Counted from the first letter of the stretch, positions 1-9,100 are shown. The stretch: DNA of 15,091 nucleotides from Candidatus Dechloromonas phosphorivorans (GCA_016709495.1 JADJMS010000039.1:1-15091), one strand, 5' to 3'. Program-made: numbers and translations. Notes: a model not told the origin generated them from the letters alone.

Positions 1-1083
1 GCCGGACAAGGCGATTGACGTGATTGACGAAGCCGGTGCGGCGCAGCGCATTTTGCCCAATCGAAACAGAAAAAGTCATCAACAAAACCGACATTGAAGA
101 GATTGTCGCCAAGATCGCCCGCATTCCTTCGCAGCACGTCACGCTGGACGACCGCAGCGCATTGAAAAATCTCGACCGCGATCTCAAGGCGGTTGTTTTT
201 GGTCAGGACAAAGCGATTGACGCACTGGCCAAAGCAATAAAGATGGCCCGTTCCGGACTCGGCAATCCCGGCAAGCCAATTGGTTCATTCCTGTTCAGCG
301 GCCCGACCGGCGTTGGCAAGACGGAGGTAGCCAAGCAACTGGCTTACTGCCTCGGCATTGAACTGACCCGCTTCGATATGAGTGAGTACATGGAGCGCCA
401 TGCAGTTTCCCGCCTGATTGGCGCCCCGCCAGGCTACGTTGGTTTCGATCAGGGCGGCTTGCTCACCGAAGCCGTCACCAAGAAACCTTACTGCGTCGCT
501 GCTGCTCGATGAAATCGAAAAGGCGCACCCGGATATTTTCAACATCTTGCTACAGGTCATGGACCACGGCACGCTGACTGACAATAACGGACGCAAAGCC
601 GATTTCCGCAATGTGGTGATCATCATGACCACCAATGCCGGCGCTGCTGATTTGCAGAAATCGAGCATGGGTTTCACGGCGATCAAGCAGTCCGGTGACG
701 AAATGGCAGAAATCAAGCGTCTATTCACACCGGAATTCCGTAACCGCCTGGATGCCACCATATCGTTCGGGTCACTCGACCGTGACGTCATCCTGCGCGT
801 GGTCGATAAATTCCTGATGCAACTTGAAGAACAGTTGCACGAGAAGAAAGTGGAAGCTCATTTCAGTGAAGCCGTGAAGGGCATGCTGGCCGAAAAAGGA
901 TTTGATCCGCAAATGGGTGCGCGTCCGATGGCGCGCCTGATTCAGGACACCATCCGCTCGGCACTGGCCGACGAACTGTTGTTCGGAAAACTGTCGAGCG
1001 GCGGCAATGTTACGGTCGACCTCGATAAAGACGGAAAAATCAAACTCGATTTCGAGGAAGAAAAAGCAGTAGCCGTCGTTTAA
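1..1083 (+). CDS. clpA: ATP-dependent Clp protease ATP-binding subunit ClpA, C-terminal part
   Basis: C-terminal ~360 codons of ClpA, the AAA+ unfoldase that feeds substrates to the ClpP peptidase in the cytoplasm; the N-terminus lies outside the window. Visible parts of the second AAA+ module: Walker A GPTGVGKT (about 300-323), Walker B LLLDEIEK (about 499-522), sensor-1 region TTNAG, arginine-finger segment EFRNRLDA, sensor-2 GARPMARLIQD. The SSMGF segment sits where E. coli ClpA has its IGL ClpP-docking loop. The frame is broken three times: one A seems missing at 59-60, another in the A run 70-74, and one extra G near 498. Repairing these gives an uninterrupted ClpA sequence (opening PDKAIDVIDEAGAAQRI from base 2). 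Because the protein is otherwise fully conserved I read the breaks as sequence errors, not decay. A strong terminator follows. Confidence 0.93.
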
Positions 1084-1103
1084 ACTTCTTACCATATTTC
1101 AAC

Positions 1104-1130
1104 AAGCCATGCGATGCATGGCTTTTTTTT
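1104..1130 (+). terminator. Rho-independent terminator after clpA
   Basis: A 9-bp perfect stem AAGCCATGC / GCATGGCTT (1104-1112 with 1116-1124) closes a 3-base GAT loop and runs into eight T residues. It lies 20 bases after the clpA stop and ends transcription before the RraA-family gene. Confidence 0.9.
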
Positions 1131-1145
1131 GCCAGGGAGCCCAGC

Positions 1146-1637
1146 ATGACCTTCAAAACCCCCGATCTTTGCGATGAATTCGAAGCCGAACTCGGCAAAA
1201 CCGTCCGCGTCGTCGCCCCGATGTTCCAGCGTTACGGTGGTCGCACCACTTTTTCCGGCCAGATCGTCACACTGAAAATTTTTGAAGACAACTCGCTGGT
1301 CCGCGAAGCCTTTGCCGAAAACGGCAAAGGCAAGGTGCTGGTCATCGACGGTGGCGGCTCCATGCGCTGCGCACTGGTCGGTGATCAGCTGGCCATTCTC
1401 GCCCACAAAAATGGCTGGGAAGGCGTCGTTGTGTATGGCTGCATCCGCGACTCCGTTGACATCAATGGCATCGACATCGGAGTACGCGCCCTCAACACTC
1501 ACCCGCAAAAGAGCATCAAAAAAGGTGTTGGCGACCGTGATATTGCCGTCACCTTTGGTGGCGTTACTTTCAATTCCGGTGAATTTCTTTATGCCGACGA
1601 CGATGGGGTGTTGGTTAGCGTAAAATCTTTGTGCTAA
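1146..1637 (+). CDS. rraA: RraA family protein (RNase E inhibitor-like / class II aldolase-like fold)
   Basis: 163 codons, the usual length for RraA. Family members form ring-shaped oligomers; E. coli RraA binds RNase E and slows mRNA decay, while relatives are class II 4-hydroxy-4-methyl-2-oxoglutarate/oxaloacetate aldolases. Residues 79-102 hold GD...RD with D80-x20-R101-D102, the aldolase-type metal/substrate motif, next to the glycine-rich strand IDGGGSM (67-73). The ORF is intact. The ATG at 1146 is preceded by GGGAG at a suitable distance, and the gene begins just after the clpA terminator, so it has its own promoter or read-through. Sequence alone cannot separate the RNase E regulator role from the aldolase role; no methylgallate pathway gene is nearby, which mildly favours the 'regulator of RNase activity A' label. 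Confidence 0.85.
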   Translation: MTFKTPDLCDEFEAELGKTVRVVAPMFQRYGGRTTFSGQIVTLKIFEDNSLVREAFAENGKGKVLVIDGGGSMRCALVGDQLAILAHKNGWEGVVVYGCIRDSVDINGIDIGVRALNTHPQKSIKKGVGDRDIAVTFGGVTFNSGEFLYADDDGVLVSVKSLC

Positions 1638-1733
1638 CGCAATGCGTTTTCGTTTCAAAATCGCAAACGTTGTTTCGCATCGTGAAATCACAACCACAAC
1701 ATATTGTTTTTATTAAAAAACATAATGTCTTAT

Positions 1734-1747
1734 GTCTTATATAAGAC
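1734..1747. promoter_or_regulatory. Perfect 14-bp palindrome upstream of aceA promoter (candidate operator)
   Basis: GTCTTATATAAGAC is its own reverse complement. It ends 2 bases before the -35 hexamer of the aceA promoter and is preceded by another GTCTTAT half-site (1727-1733), making a direct repeat with its left arm. The position suits a regulator binding next to RNA polymerase. The binding protein is not identifiable here. Confidence 0.7.
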
Positions 1748-1749
1748 TG

Positions 1750-1778
1750 TTGCTGCTACGCAATAAATTCACTATAAT
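1750..1778 (+). promoter_or_regulatory. Sigma-70 promoter of aceA
   Basis: A perfect -10 box TATAAT (1773-1778) lies 17 bases after TTGCTG (1750-1755), a -35 box with the conserved TTG. Transcription would begin near 1785, giving a leader of about 70 bases before the aceA ATG. Confidence 0.75.
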
Positions 1779-1794
1779 TTTCCCCATCGCCTAA

Positions 1795-1806
1795 GTCTAA
1801 ATAGAC
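1795..1806. promoter_or_regulatory. Second GTCTA/TAGAC dyad, downstream of the aceA promoter
   Basis: GTCTA-AA-TAGAC has perfect 5-bp arms and shares the outer GTCT/AGAC of the upstream palindrome. Its centre is 60 bp from the centre of that palindrome, and it falls just after the predicted transcription start, where a bound repressor would block elongation. Confidence 0.5.
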
Positions 1807-1854
1807 ACGGCGGAAGTTCCCATCCCCCCGAAACACTCCTTTGAGGAATACACA

Positions 1855-3153
1855 ATGAGCACACGCGAACAGCAAATCGCCGAACTGGAAAAAGACTGGG
1901 CCACCAACCCCCGCTGGAAGGGCATCAAGCGCGGTTACTCCGCTGCTGACGTCGTGCGCCTGCGTGGTTCTTTCCAGGTTGAACACACCCTGGCCCGTCG
2001 CGGTGCCGAGAAGCTGTGGGATCTGGTCAATAACACCCCCTACGTCAACTGCCTGGGCGCTTTGACCGGCGGTCAAGCTGTTCAGCAAGCCAAGGCTGGC
2101 ATCAAGGCCATCTACCTGTCCGGCTGGCAAGTTGCTGCTGACAACAACGAATACGCCGCCATGTACCCGGACCAGTCCCTGTACCCGGTTGATTCCGTGC
2201 CGAAGGTTGTCGAGCGCATCAACAATGCCTTCAACCGTGCTGACGAAATCCAGTGGTCCAAGAACATCAACAAGGGCGATGCTGGCCACGTTGACTACCA
2301 CCTGCCAATCGTTGCTGACGCTGAAGCCGGTTTCGGCGGCGTGCTGAACGCCTACGAACTGATGAAGGCCATGATCCGCTCCGGCGCTGCTGGCGTGCAT
2401 TGGGAAGACCAGCTGGCTTCGGTCAAGAAGTGCGGCCACATGGGCGGCAAGGTTCTTGTTCCGACCGCCGAAGCTTGCCAGAAGCTGATCGCTGCCCGTA
2501 TGGCGGCCGACGTCTATGGCGTGCCGACCCTGGTTATCGCTCGTACCGATGCTGAAGCGGCTGACCTGCTGACCTCTGACTACGACGAGAACGACAAGCC
2601 GTTCCTGACCGGCGAGCGTACCGCAGAAGGTTTCTACAAGACCAAGAAGGGTCTTGACCAGGCTATCTCCCGCGCTATCGCTTACGCCGAATACGCTGAC
2701 CTGGTGTGGTGCGAAACCGGCACGCCGGATCTCGAATTCGCCAAGAAGTTCGCCGATGCAGTGCATAAGGTTCACCCGGGCAAGATGCTGGCCTACAACT
2801 GTTCGCCTTCCTTCAACTGGAAGAAGAACCTGGACGACGCCACCATTGCCAAGTTCCAGAAAGAACTCGGCGCCATGGGTTACAAGTACCAGTTCATCAC
2901 CCTGGCTGGCATTCACAACATGTGGTACCACATGTTCGACCTGGCCCAGGACTACGTTGCCCGCGGCATGTCGGCCTACGTCGAGAAGGTTCAGGAGCCG
3001 GAATTCGCTGCTCGTGACCGTGGCTACACCTTCGTCTCGCACCAGCAGGAAGTCGGCACCGGCTACTTCGACGACATCACCACCGTTATTCAGGGTGGCA
3101 AGTCCAGCGTTACCGCGCTGACCGGCTCGACCGAAGAAGAACAGTTCCACTAA
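1855..3153 (+). CDS. aceA: Isocitrate lyase
   Basis: 432 codons, normal length for bacterial isocitrate lyase, uninterrupted. It cleaves isocitrate to glyoxylate and succinate, the first step of the glyoxylate bypass used on acetate, fatty acids and other C2 sources; it works as a cytoplasmic homotetramer with Mg2+. The signature KKCGHMGGK is present with catalytic Cys193, as are the metal-binding region VADAEAGFGG, the NCSPSFNWKK substrate loop and the ITLAGIHNMW segment. The start ATG at 1855 has a good Shine-Dalgarno (TTGAGGA) 8-9 bases upstream. The gene has its own promoter (1750-1778) between two dyads and its own terminator (3196-3227), so it is a single-gene unit. Its partner aceB is about 4.2 kb downstream on the same strand. 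Confidence 0.98.
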   Translation: MSTREQQIAELEKDWATNPRWKGIKRGYSAADVVRLRGSFQVEHTLARRGAEKLWDLVNNTPYVNCLGALTGGQAVQQAKAGIKAIYLSGWQVAADNNEYAAMYPDQSLYPVDSVPKVVERINNAFNRADEIQWSKNINKGDAGHVDYHLPIVADAEAGFGGVLNAYELMKAMIRSGAAGVHWEDQLASVKKCGHMGGKVLVPTAEACQKLIAARMAADVYGVPTLVIARTDAEAADLLTSDYDENDKPFLTGERTAEGFYKTKKGLDQAISRAIAYAEYADLVWCETGTPDLEFAKKFADAVHKVHPGKMLAYNCSPSFNWKKNLDDATIAKFQKELGAMGYKYQFITLAGIHNMWYHMFDLAQDYVARGMSAYVEKVQEPEFAARDRGYTFVSHQQEVGTGYFDDITTVIQGGKSSVTALTGSTEEEQFH

Positions 3154-3195
3154 GAAGCTCACCGCTTTAAATTTGCTGCCTTATCGGGCAGCAAC

Positions 3196-3227
3196 AAAAG
3201 CCGGCGCCCACAAGGGGCCGGCTTTTT
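3196..3227 (+). terminator. Rho-independent terminator after aceA
   Basis: AAAAGCCGGC (3196-3205) pairs with GCCGGCTTTT (3217-3226); inside it CCC pairs with GGG around an ACAA loop, and T residues follow. A smaller hairpin GCTGCC/GGCAGC (3175-3180 with 3187-3192) sits just before it. Confidence 0.88.
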
Positions 3228-3264
3228 CATTTGGCAGCCGCCCTTTCTGGGATAATCAATAGCC

Positions 3265-3768
3265 ATGTCGTTTGCCCGCAGTTTTCCCCCATCACCGCCC
3301 CCAATGCCGAAATCCTCATTCTCGGCAGCATGCCCGGGCAAACCTCGCTAACAGCTCACCAGTACTACGCCCATCCACGCAATGCCTTCTGGCCGATCAT
3401 GGCCGAACTCATCGGGTTTGATTCGGCAGCACCTTACGCTGAGCGAGTTAAAGCGCTTCAGTCAGCCAAAATTGCCGTTTGGGATGTTCTATTGACCTGC
3501 ACCCGCCCCGGCAGCCTGGATTCTGACATTGATCCCGACTCGCTGATCGCCAATGATCTGGCCGGCTTTCTGCGCCAGCATCCGGCGATCAAACGCGTAT
3601 TTTTCAACGGTGCCAAGGCGGAATCCTGCTTTCGCAAGCACATCGCCCAAAGCATTCCTGCTGACTTGATTGTTTGCCAGCGACTTCCATCAACCAGCCC
3701 CGCCCATGCTTCTCTCTCCTTGAGCAAAGCTGACAGCCTGGCGCATCATTCTTACCGAAGGGCACTGA
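3265..3768 (+). CDS. DNA-deoxyinosine glycosylase (uracil-DNA glycosylase superfamily, Mug/family-6 type), frameshifted
   Basis: Base-excision repair glycosylase that would remove hypoxanthine (deaminated adenine), and perhaps uracil, from DNA. Family marks: LILGSMPGQTSL followed by QYYAHPRNAFWPI (substrate pocket), IAVWDVL, VFFNGAKAE, and the C-terminal LPSTSPAHAS motif of the fold. As deposited the frame breaks three times: one C missing near 3286-3290, one C near 3719 and one A near 3725-3727. Repair gives a protein beginning MSFARSFPPITAPNAE from the ATG at 3265 and ending WRIILTEGH at the TGA 3766-3768, about 169 residues, normal for the family. The unrepaired reading runs to 3935 through the next gene and has a nonsense tail. 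The following gene starts 6 bases later, suggesting co-transcription. Confidence 0.82.
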
Positions 3769-3774
3769 GGAATC

Positions 3775-4547
3775 ATGGACTTCAGCAACTGGCACACCTA
3801 CGACCATTACGGCTACGCGCTGGTCGCCATTTTCGGCACCTTTGCCGCCGTCGCTGCCATCCACTGGCTGATGCAACGTTCGCCCTGGGCGGCCTGGGTA
3901 CGCACGCTGAATGGCGTCGTACCGCCCTTCATTAATATTATTGGTGTGCTTTTCGGCCTGACCTTGGCCTTTCTCGCCAATGACACCTGGAATGCCCACG
4001 ACCGGGCGATGAATGCGGTTTACAAGGAAGCTGACGCGTTGCGTAGTCTGGTTGTACTCGCCAGCCAGCTTGAGGAACCCCAACGCAGCCAGTTGCGCGA
4101 AGCGCTGACCGACTATGCCCATGCCAGTGTTGGCGAATGGCCACTACTCGCCCAGCGAAAATCCAGCCCGGATGTCAGCACCAAGGCTGATCACCTGCTT
4201 GTCATGCTGAGCAGCCCGCGCACCGCCAAAGCGGCCGGCGATAACGTACAGGCCTGATGCTGCGCAAAGCAACCGACATGCGCGACGACCGGGATCAGCG
4301 CATCGGCCTCAGCCAGACCCACATCAACCCGTTGAAATGGCTGGGCATGGCCTTTCTTGGTCTACTGACCCTGCTTTCAGTGGCGGTCGTTCATGCCGAA
4401 AACCCGCGTGCCGCCTTTGTGGCGATCATGCTTTTTGCACTGGCCGCTGCACCAACGGCGGCCATCGTGCTGGTTCAGGGCAACCCGTTCCAGGAGCCGT
4501 CATCCGTATCGCCGGCACCGATTGCAGCGGCGATAATTGATCATTAA
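3775..4547 (+). CDS. DUF4239 (bestrophin-like) membrane protein, one frameshift
   Basis: An inner-membrane protein of about 257 residues with four hydrophobic segments: YALVAIFGTFAAVAAIHWLM near residues 14-33, INIIGVLFGLTLAFL near 52-66, and two near the C-terminus (GMAFLGLLTLLSVAVV and AFVAIMLFALAAAPTAAIVL), with a soluble helical stretch between the pairs. This layout and the DTWNAHDRAMNAVYKEADAL segment after helix 2 fit DUF4239, a family related in fold to bestrophin channels but without known function. The frame breaks at about 4250-4257: GCCTGATG where GCCCTGATG would read through as VQALMLRKATD. I join both halves as one gene. It starts 6 bases after the glycosylase stop. Function unknown. 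Confidence 0.78.
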
Positions 4548-4622
4548 ATCTGCCGTCGTGCCAAGATGGCCCGACAAGCAGCAAAGGTATTGAGAATATT
4601 TGCCAGACTCTTTCGTATGCGC

Positions 4623-4649
4623 TAAATTTTGCGAATTCGGGGCCGATAG
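4623..4649 (+). promoter_or_regulatory. Sigma-28 (FliA) promoter of the chemotaxis receptor gene
   Basis: TAAA (4623-4626), exactly 15 bases, then GCCGATAG (4642-4649). The FliA consensus is TAAA-N15-GCCGATAA, so only the last base differs. It lies about 45 bases before the receptor start codon and places that gene in the late flagellar/chemotaxis regulon. Confidence 0.88.
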
Positions 4650-4693
4650 AATTTGTTCCTGCATTTGACTGCCAACAATAACAAAGGAATTTC

Positions 4694-6314
4694 ATGTTTA
4701 ACAATCTCAGCATCAGCAAACGCCTGATCATTGGTTTTGGCGTCCTCATTGCCTTCCTGATCGCCACCAACCTACTGGCATTGCAACGCATGGCCAATAT
4801 CATGGCTGACATGAATACTCTGGTCGACGAGCGGATGGTCAAGGTCAATGAAGCCAATCACTCGATGGATTAGCCCTGGCCAACGGGCGCGCACTGCGCG
4901 GCCTGCTCTTGGTCGACACCGCGGAAGAGCGTAAAAAAATAAAGTCAGAGGTTGAGGGATACCGCAAGAGCAATACCGAGGTTCTGACAAAAATGGAGCA
5001 GCAGATCCATTCTGAAGAAGGCAAGCGCCTGCTGGCAACAATCACCCAGCGCCGAGCTGCCCTTCTTGGTTTATACCCACGCTTTTTCGAAGCGGCGGAA
5101 CACAGCGTTTCCGAAGCCAAGCCAATCCTGTTCAAGGAGTTCATTCCAGCCAATGATGCCTTTATTGCCAGCCTGAAAGCGATGGTCGAATTTCAGGAAA
5201 ATCAAATGCACAAAGCCGTCGAGCACGACCGTGCGGCTTACGCCAGCGCCCGCATGATCAGCATTGCCTTGCTGACAACCGCCATTCTGATTTCAGTCGC
5301 CATGGCCTTGTGGATCATCAACTCGATTTCCGGTCCACTCAACACCATCCGTGATGTCATCGGGCACGTCTGTAAAACAATGATTTCACGCGCACTGTTC
5401 CCGTTAGCGGCAACAACGAAGTGGGTCAGACTGCTGCTGCCTTTAACGAACTGCTGGGCACCATGCGGCAAACCCTGGGCTCGCTGAAACACTCAATCTC
5501 GAGCATTGACGATGCTTCGCAGCAACTTTCCAGCGGCGCCCAGCAATCGGCACAAGCCTCGGAAGACTCGAGCGAATCGGCCTCCTCGATGGCTGCTTCG
5601 GTTGAACAGGTATCGGTCAGCATCAACCACGTAGCCAACAATGCCAACGATGCGCTGAATCTGGCGCGGCACTCCGGTGAGTTGTCCAACCAGGGCGGTA
5701 TCGTTATCGGTCAGGCAGTGGACGAGATGAAAATCATCACGAGCGCGGTCAAAAACGTCGCCGAACAAATCGACACGCTGGGTCAGCAATCGACCCAGAT
5801 TTCGAGCGTGGTCCAGGTCATCAAGGATATCGCTGATCAGACCAATCTGCTGGCGCTCAATGCCGCCATCGAAGCCGCCCGGGCTGGTGAAACCGGCCGA
5901 GGTTTTGCCGTGGTTGCCGACGAAGTGCGCAAGCTGGCCGAGCGTACGACAAAAGCCACCGGCGAAATTGCCGGCATGATTGATGGCATTCAGCGCAGTG
6001 CCAAAGCGGCCGTCAGCTCAATGGAGAATGTAGTTATCCAGGCCGAATCAGGCATGTCACTGGCCGAGCAGGCGGGCCAGTCCATCGTCGGAATTCGTGA
6101 TAGCGCCAACGAGGTTGTTCGCGTTGTTGGCGACATCACCGACGCCATTGCCGAACAAGGCTCGGCCAGCCAGTCAATTGCCCAGCAGGTTGAACGCGTC
6201 GCCCAAGCCGCCGAAGAAAACAACGGCGCGGCGCAAAGCACAGCAAGCGCAGCTGGAGAGCTGGGCCGCCTGGCGCGGACAATGCGTGAGGACACCGCCC
6301 GTTTTGTGATTTGA
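4694..6314 (+). CDS. Methyl-accepting chemotaxis protein, two frameshifts
   Basis: Transmembrane chemoreceptor that controls CheA kinase. The ATG at 4694 follows AAAGGAA. The N-terminus MFNNLSISKRLIIGFG leads into the first membrane helix (VLIAFLIATNLLAL), then a four-helix-bundle periplasmic sensor (4HB_MCP type), a second helix (MISIALLTTAILISVAMALWII), a HAMP linker (NSISGPLNTIRDVIGHV) and the cytoplasmic signalling coiled coil with the invariant hairpin DQTNLLALNAAIEAARAGE. No C-terminal CheR-binding pentapeptide is visible. One T seems missing at 4870-4872 (creating TAG) and one A in the run 5375-5378; repair gives about 540 residues without interruption. It is monocistronic behind a FliA promoter. 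The ligand cannot be told from sequence. Confidence 0.9.
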
Positions 6315-6382
6315 CAGGAAGAATCGCGTGTCGCAGCACTATTTTGAACATGTTGCGGTCGACTGCTTTTTTCAGCTATTTT

Positions 6383-7285
6383 TTAGCGCAATTCCCAGTA
6401 GCTCGGGCGGCTGTAGGTTTCTTTCAGCAAATCAATAAACAGCCGCACCCGCAGCGGCAAATGTCGGCGCTGCGGAAAGACGGCATAGATGCCCATCGGT
6501 TGCGCCTGCCAGGCATCGAGCACGGAAGTCAGGCGCCCCTCCTTCAAGTCCTGACCAACTTCCCATAACGAACGCCAGGCGAGGCCGCGTCCGGCGAGCG
6601 CCCATTCGTGCAGCACCGCACCATCGTTGCATTCAAACGTGCCACTGACTTTCAGGGTATCGACTTCGCCACTTTCCGGATCGCGAAACACCAAGCCGCG
6701 CTGCTGCCCCAGTGAAAGGCAATTGTGCGCGGCCAAATCGGGCGGCTCGCGTGGAATACCGTGGGCGACAAGATAGGCTGGACTTGCAACCACCATGCGC
6801 CGCATCTCGCCCAAGCGAACGCTGACCAAGCTGGAATCAGTCAATTCACCGATGCGAATCGCACAATCAATGTTTTCGTTGAGCAGATCGACCAATCTAT
6901 CGCTCAAATCAAGATTGACCGTCACTTCGCTGTTGGCGCGCATGAAGTCTCCACCAGTGGTGCGACATGCTGGCGACCAAAGCCGGACGGCGCTGAAACC
7001 CGTAACTGGCCACTGGCGCGCACGCCGCCCAGCGATACTGCCGCTTCAGCATTGGCAAACTCGTTGAGTACTTTCTGGCAGTCCTCCAAAAAGGCCTGGC
7101 CCTCAAATGTAATCGTCAATTTACGCGTGGTGCGTAGCAGCAATTTAACCCCTAGCCTGGCTTCCAGTGCATCAAGGCGGCGACCGATGATGGCCGGTGT
7201 TACGCCTTTCTGCACGGGCAGCCGCTGACAGGCTGCCGCGTGTCGCTGCCGAAACAAAGCCTTCTATCTGTTTGAGCCGGTCCAT
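6383..7285 (-). CDS. LysR-family transcriptional regulator, divergent from aceB, two frameshifts
   Basis: About 300 residues, the normal LysR length. The N-terminal winged helix-turn-helix (MDRLKQIEGFVSAATRGSLS, then AIIGRRLDALEARLGVKLLLRTTR) is followed by the periplasmic-binding-protein-like effector domain (LRVSAPSGFGRQHVAPLVE ... DCAIRIGELTDSSLVSVRLG ... RMVVASPAYL). The true start is the ATG at 7285: MDRLKQIEGF is the standard LysR opening. The frame breaks near 7214-7217 (one extra A, minus-strand sense) and near 6949 (one T missing); repair restores the family alignment. It is transcribed away from aceB from a shared 109-bp intergenic region holding an inverted repeat, the classic layout of a LysR gene controlling its neighbour; regulation of malate synthase by it is inference. 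Confidence 0.88.
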
Positions 7286-7312
7286 TTCATACTTAAAGTA
7301 AAAGATGAAATG
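7283..7312. promoter_or_regulatory. Inverted repeat between lysR-type gene and aceB (candidate LysR site)
   Basis: CATTTCAT (7283-7290) and ATGAAATG (7305-7312) are perfect 8-bp inverted arms 14 bases apart. The left arm overlaps the LysR gene's start codon, so binding would suit autoregulation, with aceB starting 82 bases further on. Confidence 0.5.
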
Positions 7313-7394
7313 ATTTTAACCGGGTTTTTATTGAATCGGAATCGCAATACAATTTGCGGCGTCGCATCAATTACATCTTCCATCAGGAGCTTCC

Positions 7395-8989
7395 ATGAGC
7401 CTCAATCTGCCCCAGGGCGTGCAAATCACCGGCCCGATTCTGCCGGGTTACGAATCCGTTCTTACCCATGATGCGCTGGCCCTGGTTGCCAAGCTGCACC
7501 GTGCTTTCGAAGCGCGTCGCCAGGAACTGCTGGCCGCCCGCGTTGCCCGCCAGGCGCGCATTGATGCCGGCGAAATGCCCGACTTCCTGCCGGAAACCGC
7601 GCACATCCGTGCTGGTGACTGGAAGATCGCCCCGCTGCCCAAGGCGCTGGAGCGCCGCCGCACCGAAATCACCGGCCCGGTTGAAGCCAAATGATCATCA
7701 ACGCCTACAACTCCGGCGCTGACTCTTACATGACCGACTTCGAAGATTCCAACTCGCCGAAGTGGGAAACCAGATTCAGGGTCAAATCAACCTGTAAAGC
7801 CATCCGCCGCGAGTTCTCGTTCAAGAACGAGAACGGCAAGGAATACAAACTGAATGACCAGATCGCCACCCTGCAGATTCGTCCGCGCGGCTGGCACCTG
7901 GATGAAAAGCACGTGCTGGTCGACGGTCAGCGCGTCAGCGGCGGCATTTTTGACTTCGCAGTTGTGCTTTTCCACAACGCCAAGGAACAAATCGCCCGTG
8001 GTGCCGGCCCCTTCTTCTATCTGCCGAAGATGGAAAGCCACCTCGAAGCCCGCCTGTGGAACGACATCTTCGTCATGGCCCAGGACCACATCGGCCTGCC
8101 GCAAGGCACCATCAAGGCCACCGTGCTGATCGAAACCATCCTCGCCACCTTCGAGATGGAAGAAATCCTCTACGAACTGCGCAACCACTCGTCCGGCCTG
8201 AACGCTGGCCGTTGGGATTACATCTTCTCCTGCATCAAGAAATTCAAGAAAAACAAGAATTTCTGCCTCGCCCAGCGTAGCGCCATCACTATGGAAGTGC
8301 CGTTTATGCGCGGCTATGCACTGGCGCTCGTCCAGGCTTGCCACAAGCGCGGTGCGCCAGCGATGGGCGGCATGTCAGCCCTGATCCCGATCAAGAACGA
8401 TCCGGTCGCCAACGAAAAGGCACTGGCCGGCATTCGTCACGACAAGACGCGCGATGCCAAGGACGGCTTCGACGGCGGCTGGGTGGCTCACCCGGGTCTG
8501 GTGGCGATTGCCCACGAAGAATTCGTCAAGGTGCTCGGCGACAAGCCGAACCAGTGGGAAAAGCAGGTTGAAGGTAACTTCGGCCCGGCCCAGTGGCTCG
8601 ACTTCCAACCGGAACAGCCGATCACCGAAGCCGGCCTGCGCAACAACATCAACGTCGGCATCCATTACCTCGGCAGCTGGCTGGCTGGCAACGGCTGCGT
8701 GCCGATTCACAACCTGATGGAAGATGCCGCTACCGCCGAAATCTCCCGTTCGCAAGTGTGGCAGTGGGTCGTTTCGCCGAAGGGCATCCTCGACGACGGC
8801 CGCAAAGTCACCGTCGAAATGGTCCGCCCGATGATCGCCGAAGAACTGACCAAGGTGAAGGCCTTCGTCGCCGCCCAGGGCGAAGACACCGCCAGCTACG
8901 ATCAGGCCGCCATCATTTTCGACGAAATGTCACTGACGCCGGAATACCCGGAGTTTTTGACTTTGCCGCTGTATGAGGCGATGGCGTAA
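7395..8989 (+). CDS. aceB: Malate synthase A, frameshifted near the N-terminal third
   Basis: Condenses glyoxylate with acetyl-CoA to malate, second step of the glyoxylate bypass. About 532 residues, as in E. coli AceB. The malate synthase signature R-N-H-S-S-G-L-N-A-G-R-W-D-Y-I-F is at about 8179-8226; RPRGWHL (substrate arginine), the Mg-binding glutamate in LIETILA and the catalytic-aspartate region LMEDAATAEISRSQVWQW are present. The ATG at 7395 follows AGGAG. One A is missing at 7689-7691, so the frame ends in TGA and a second ORF begins at 7691; joined, the text reads GPVEAK-MIINAYNSG as in the family. A second missing A (7767-7769) is balanced by two missing bases near 7795, leaving an out-of-frame patch of about nine residues. 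It ends at a strong terminator. Confidence 0.95.
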
Positions 8990-9025
8990 TTGTTACGGTC
9001 AACCGGAAAAGGCGGTCAAAAATAA

Positions 9026-9055
9026 AAAACGCCGGGGAAACCCGGCGTTTTCTTT
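9026..9055. terminator. Bidirectional terminator between aceB and the nuclease-NTPase gene
   Basis: AAAACGCCGGG (9026-9036) pairs perfectly with CCCGGCGTTTT (9041-9051) around a GAAA tetraloop, with T-rich sequence after it and A-rich sequence before it. It can end transcription of aceB from the left and of the convergent large gene from the right. Confidence 0.92.
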
Positions 9056-9100
9056 GACCTTGTCTGCCAACAGTCGCTCAGAATGATCGAACACTTCCTT

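Noticed and set aside
1638..1733. Possible terminator after the rraA-family gene
   Set aside because: No stable stem with a T run is visible; the AT-rich stretch fits the aceA upstream region better.
1756..3162. Long minus-strand open frame of 468 codons across aceA
   Set aside because: It is the antisense shadow of intact, highly conserved aceA in GC-biased codons; it has no family resemblance and spans the aceA promoter.
4257..4547. Separate small membrane protein of 96 codons
   Set aside because: It is the C-terminal half of the DUF4239 gene; one missing C at 4250-4253 creates the stop, and the joined text is continuous.
7813..7834. Near-palindrome GTTCTCGTTC-AA-GAACGAGAAC inside aceB
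   Set aside because: It falls exactly in codons for the conserved EFSFKNENG segment, so protein sequence explains it; no regulatory context.
7691..8989. Malate synthase starting at the internal ATG 7691
   Set aside because: The preceding 99-codon frame encodes the normal AceB N-terminus and joins to it after restoring one A. The internal ATG is the start of MIINAYNSG, not a start site.
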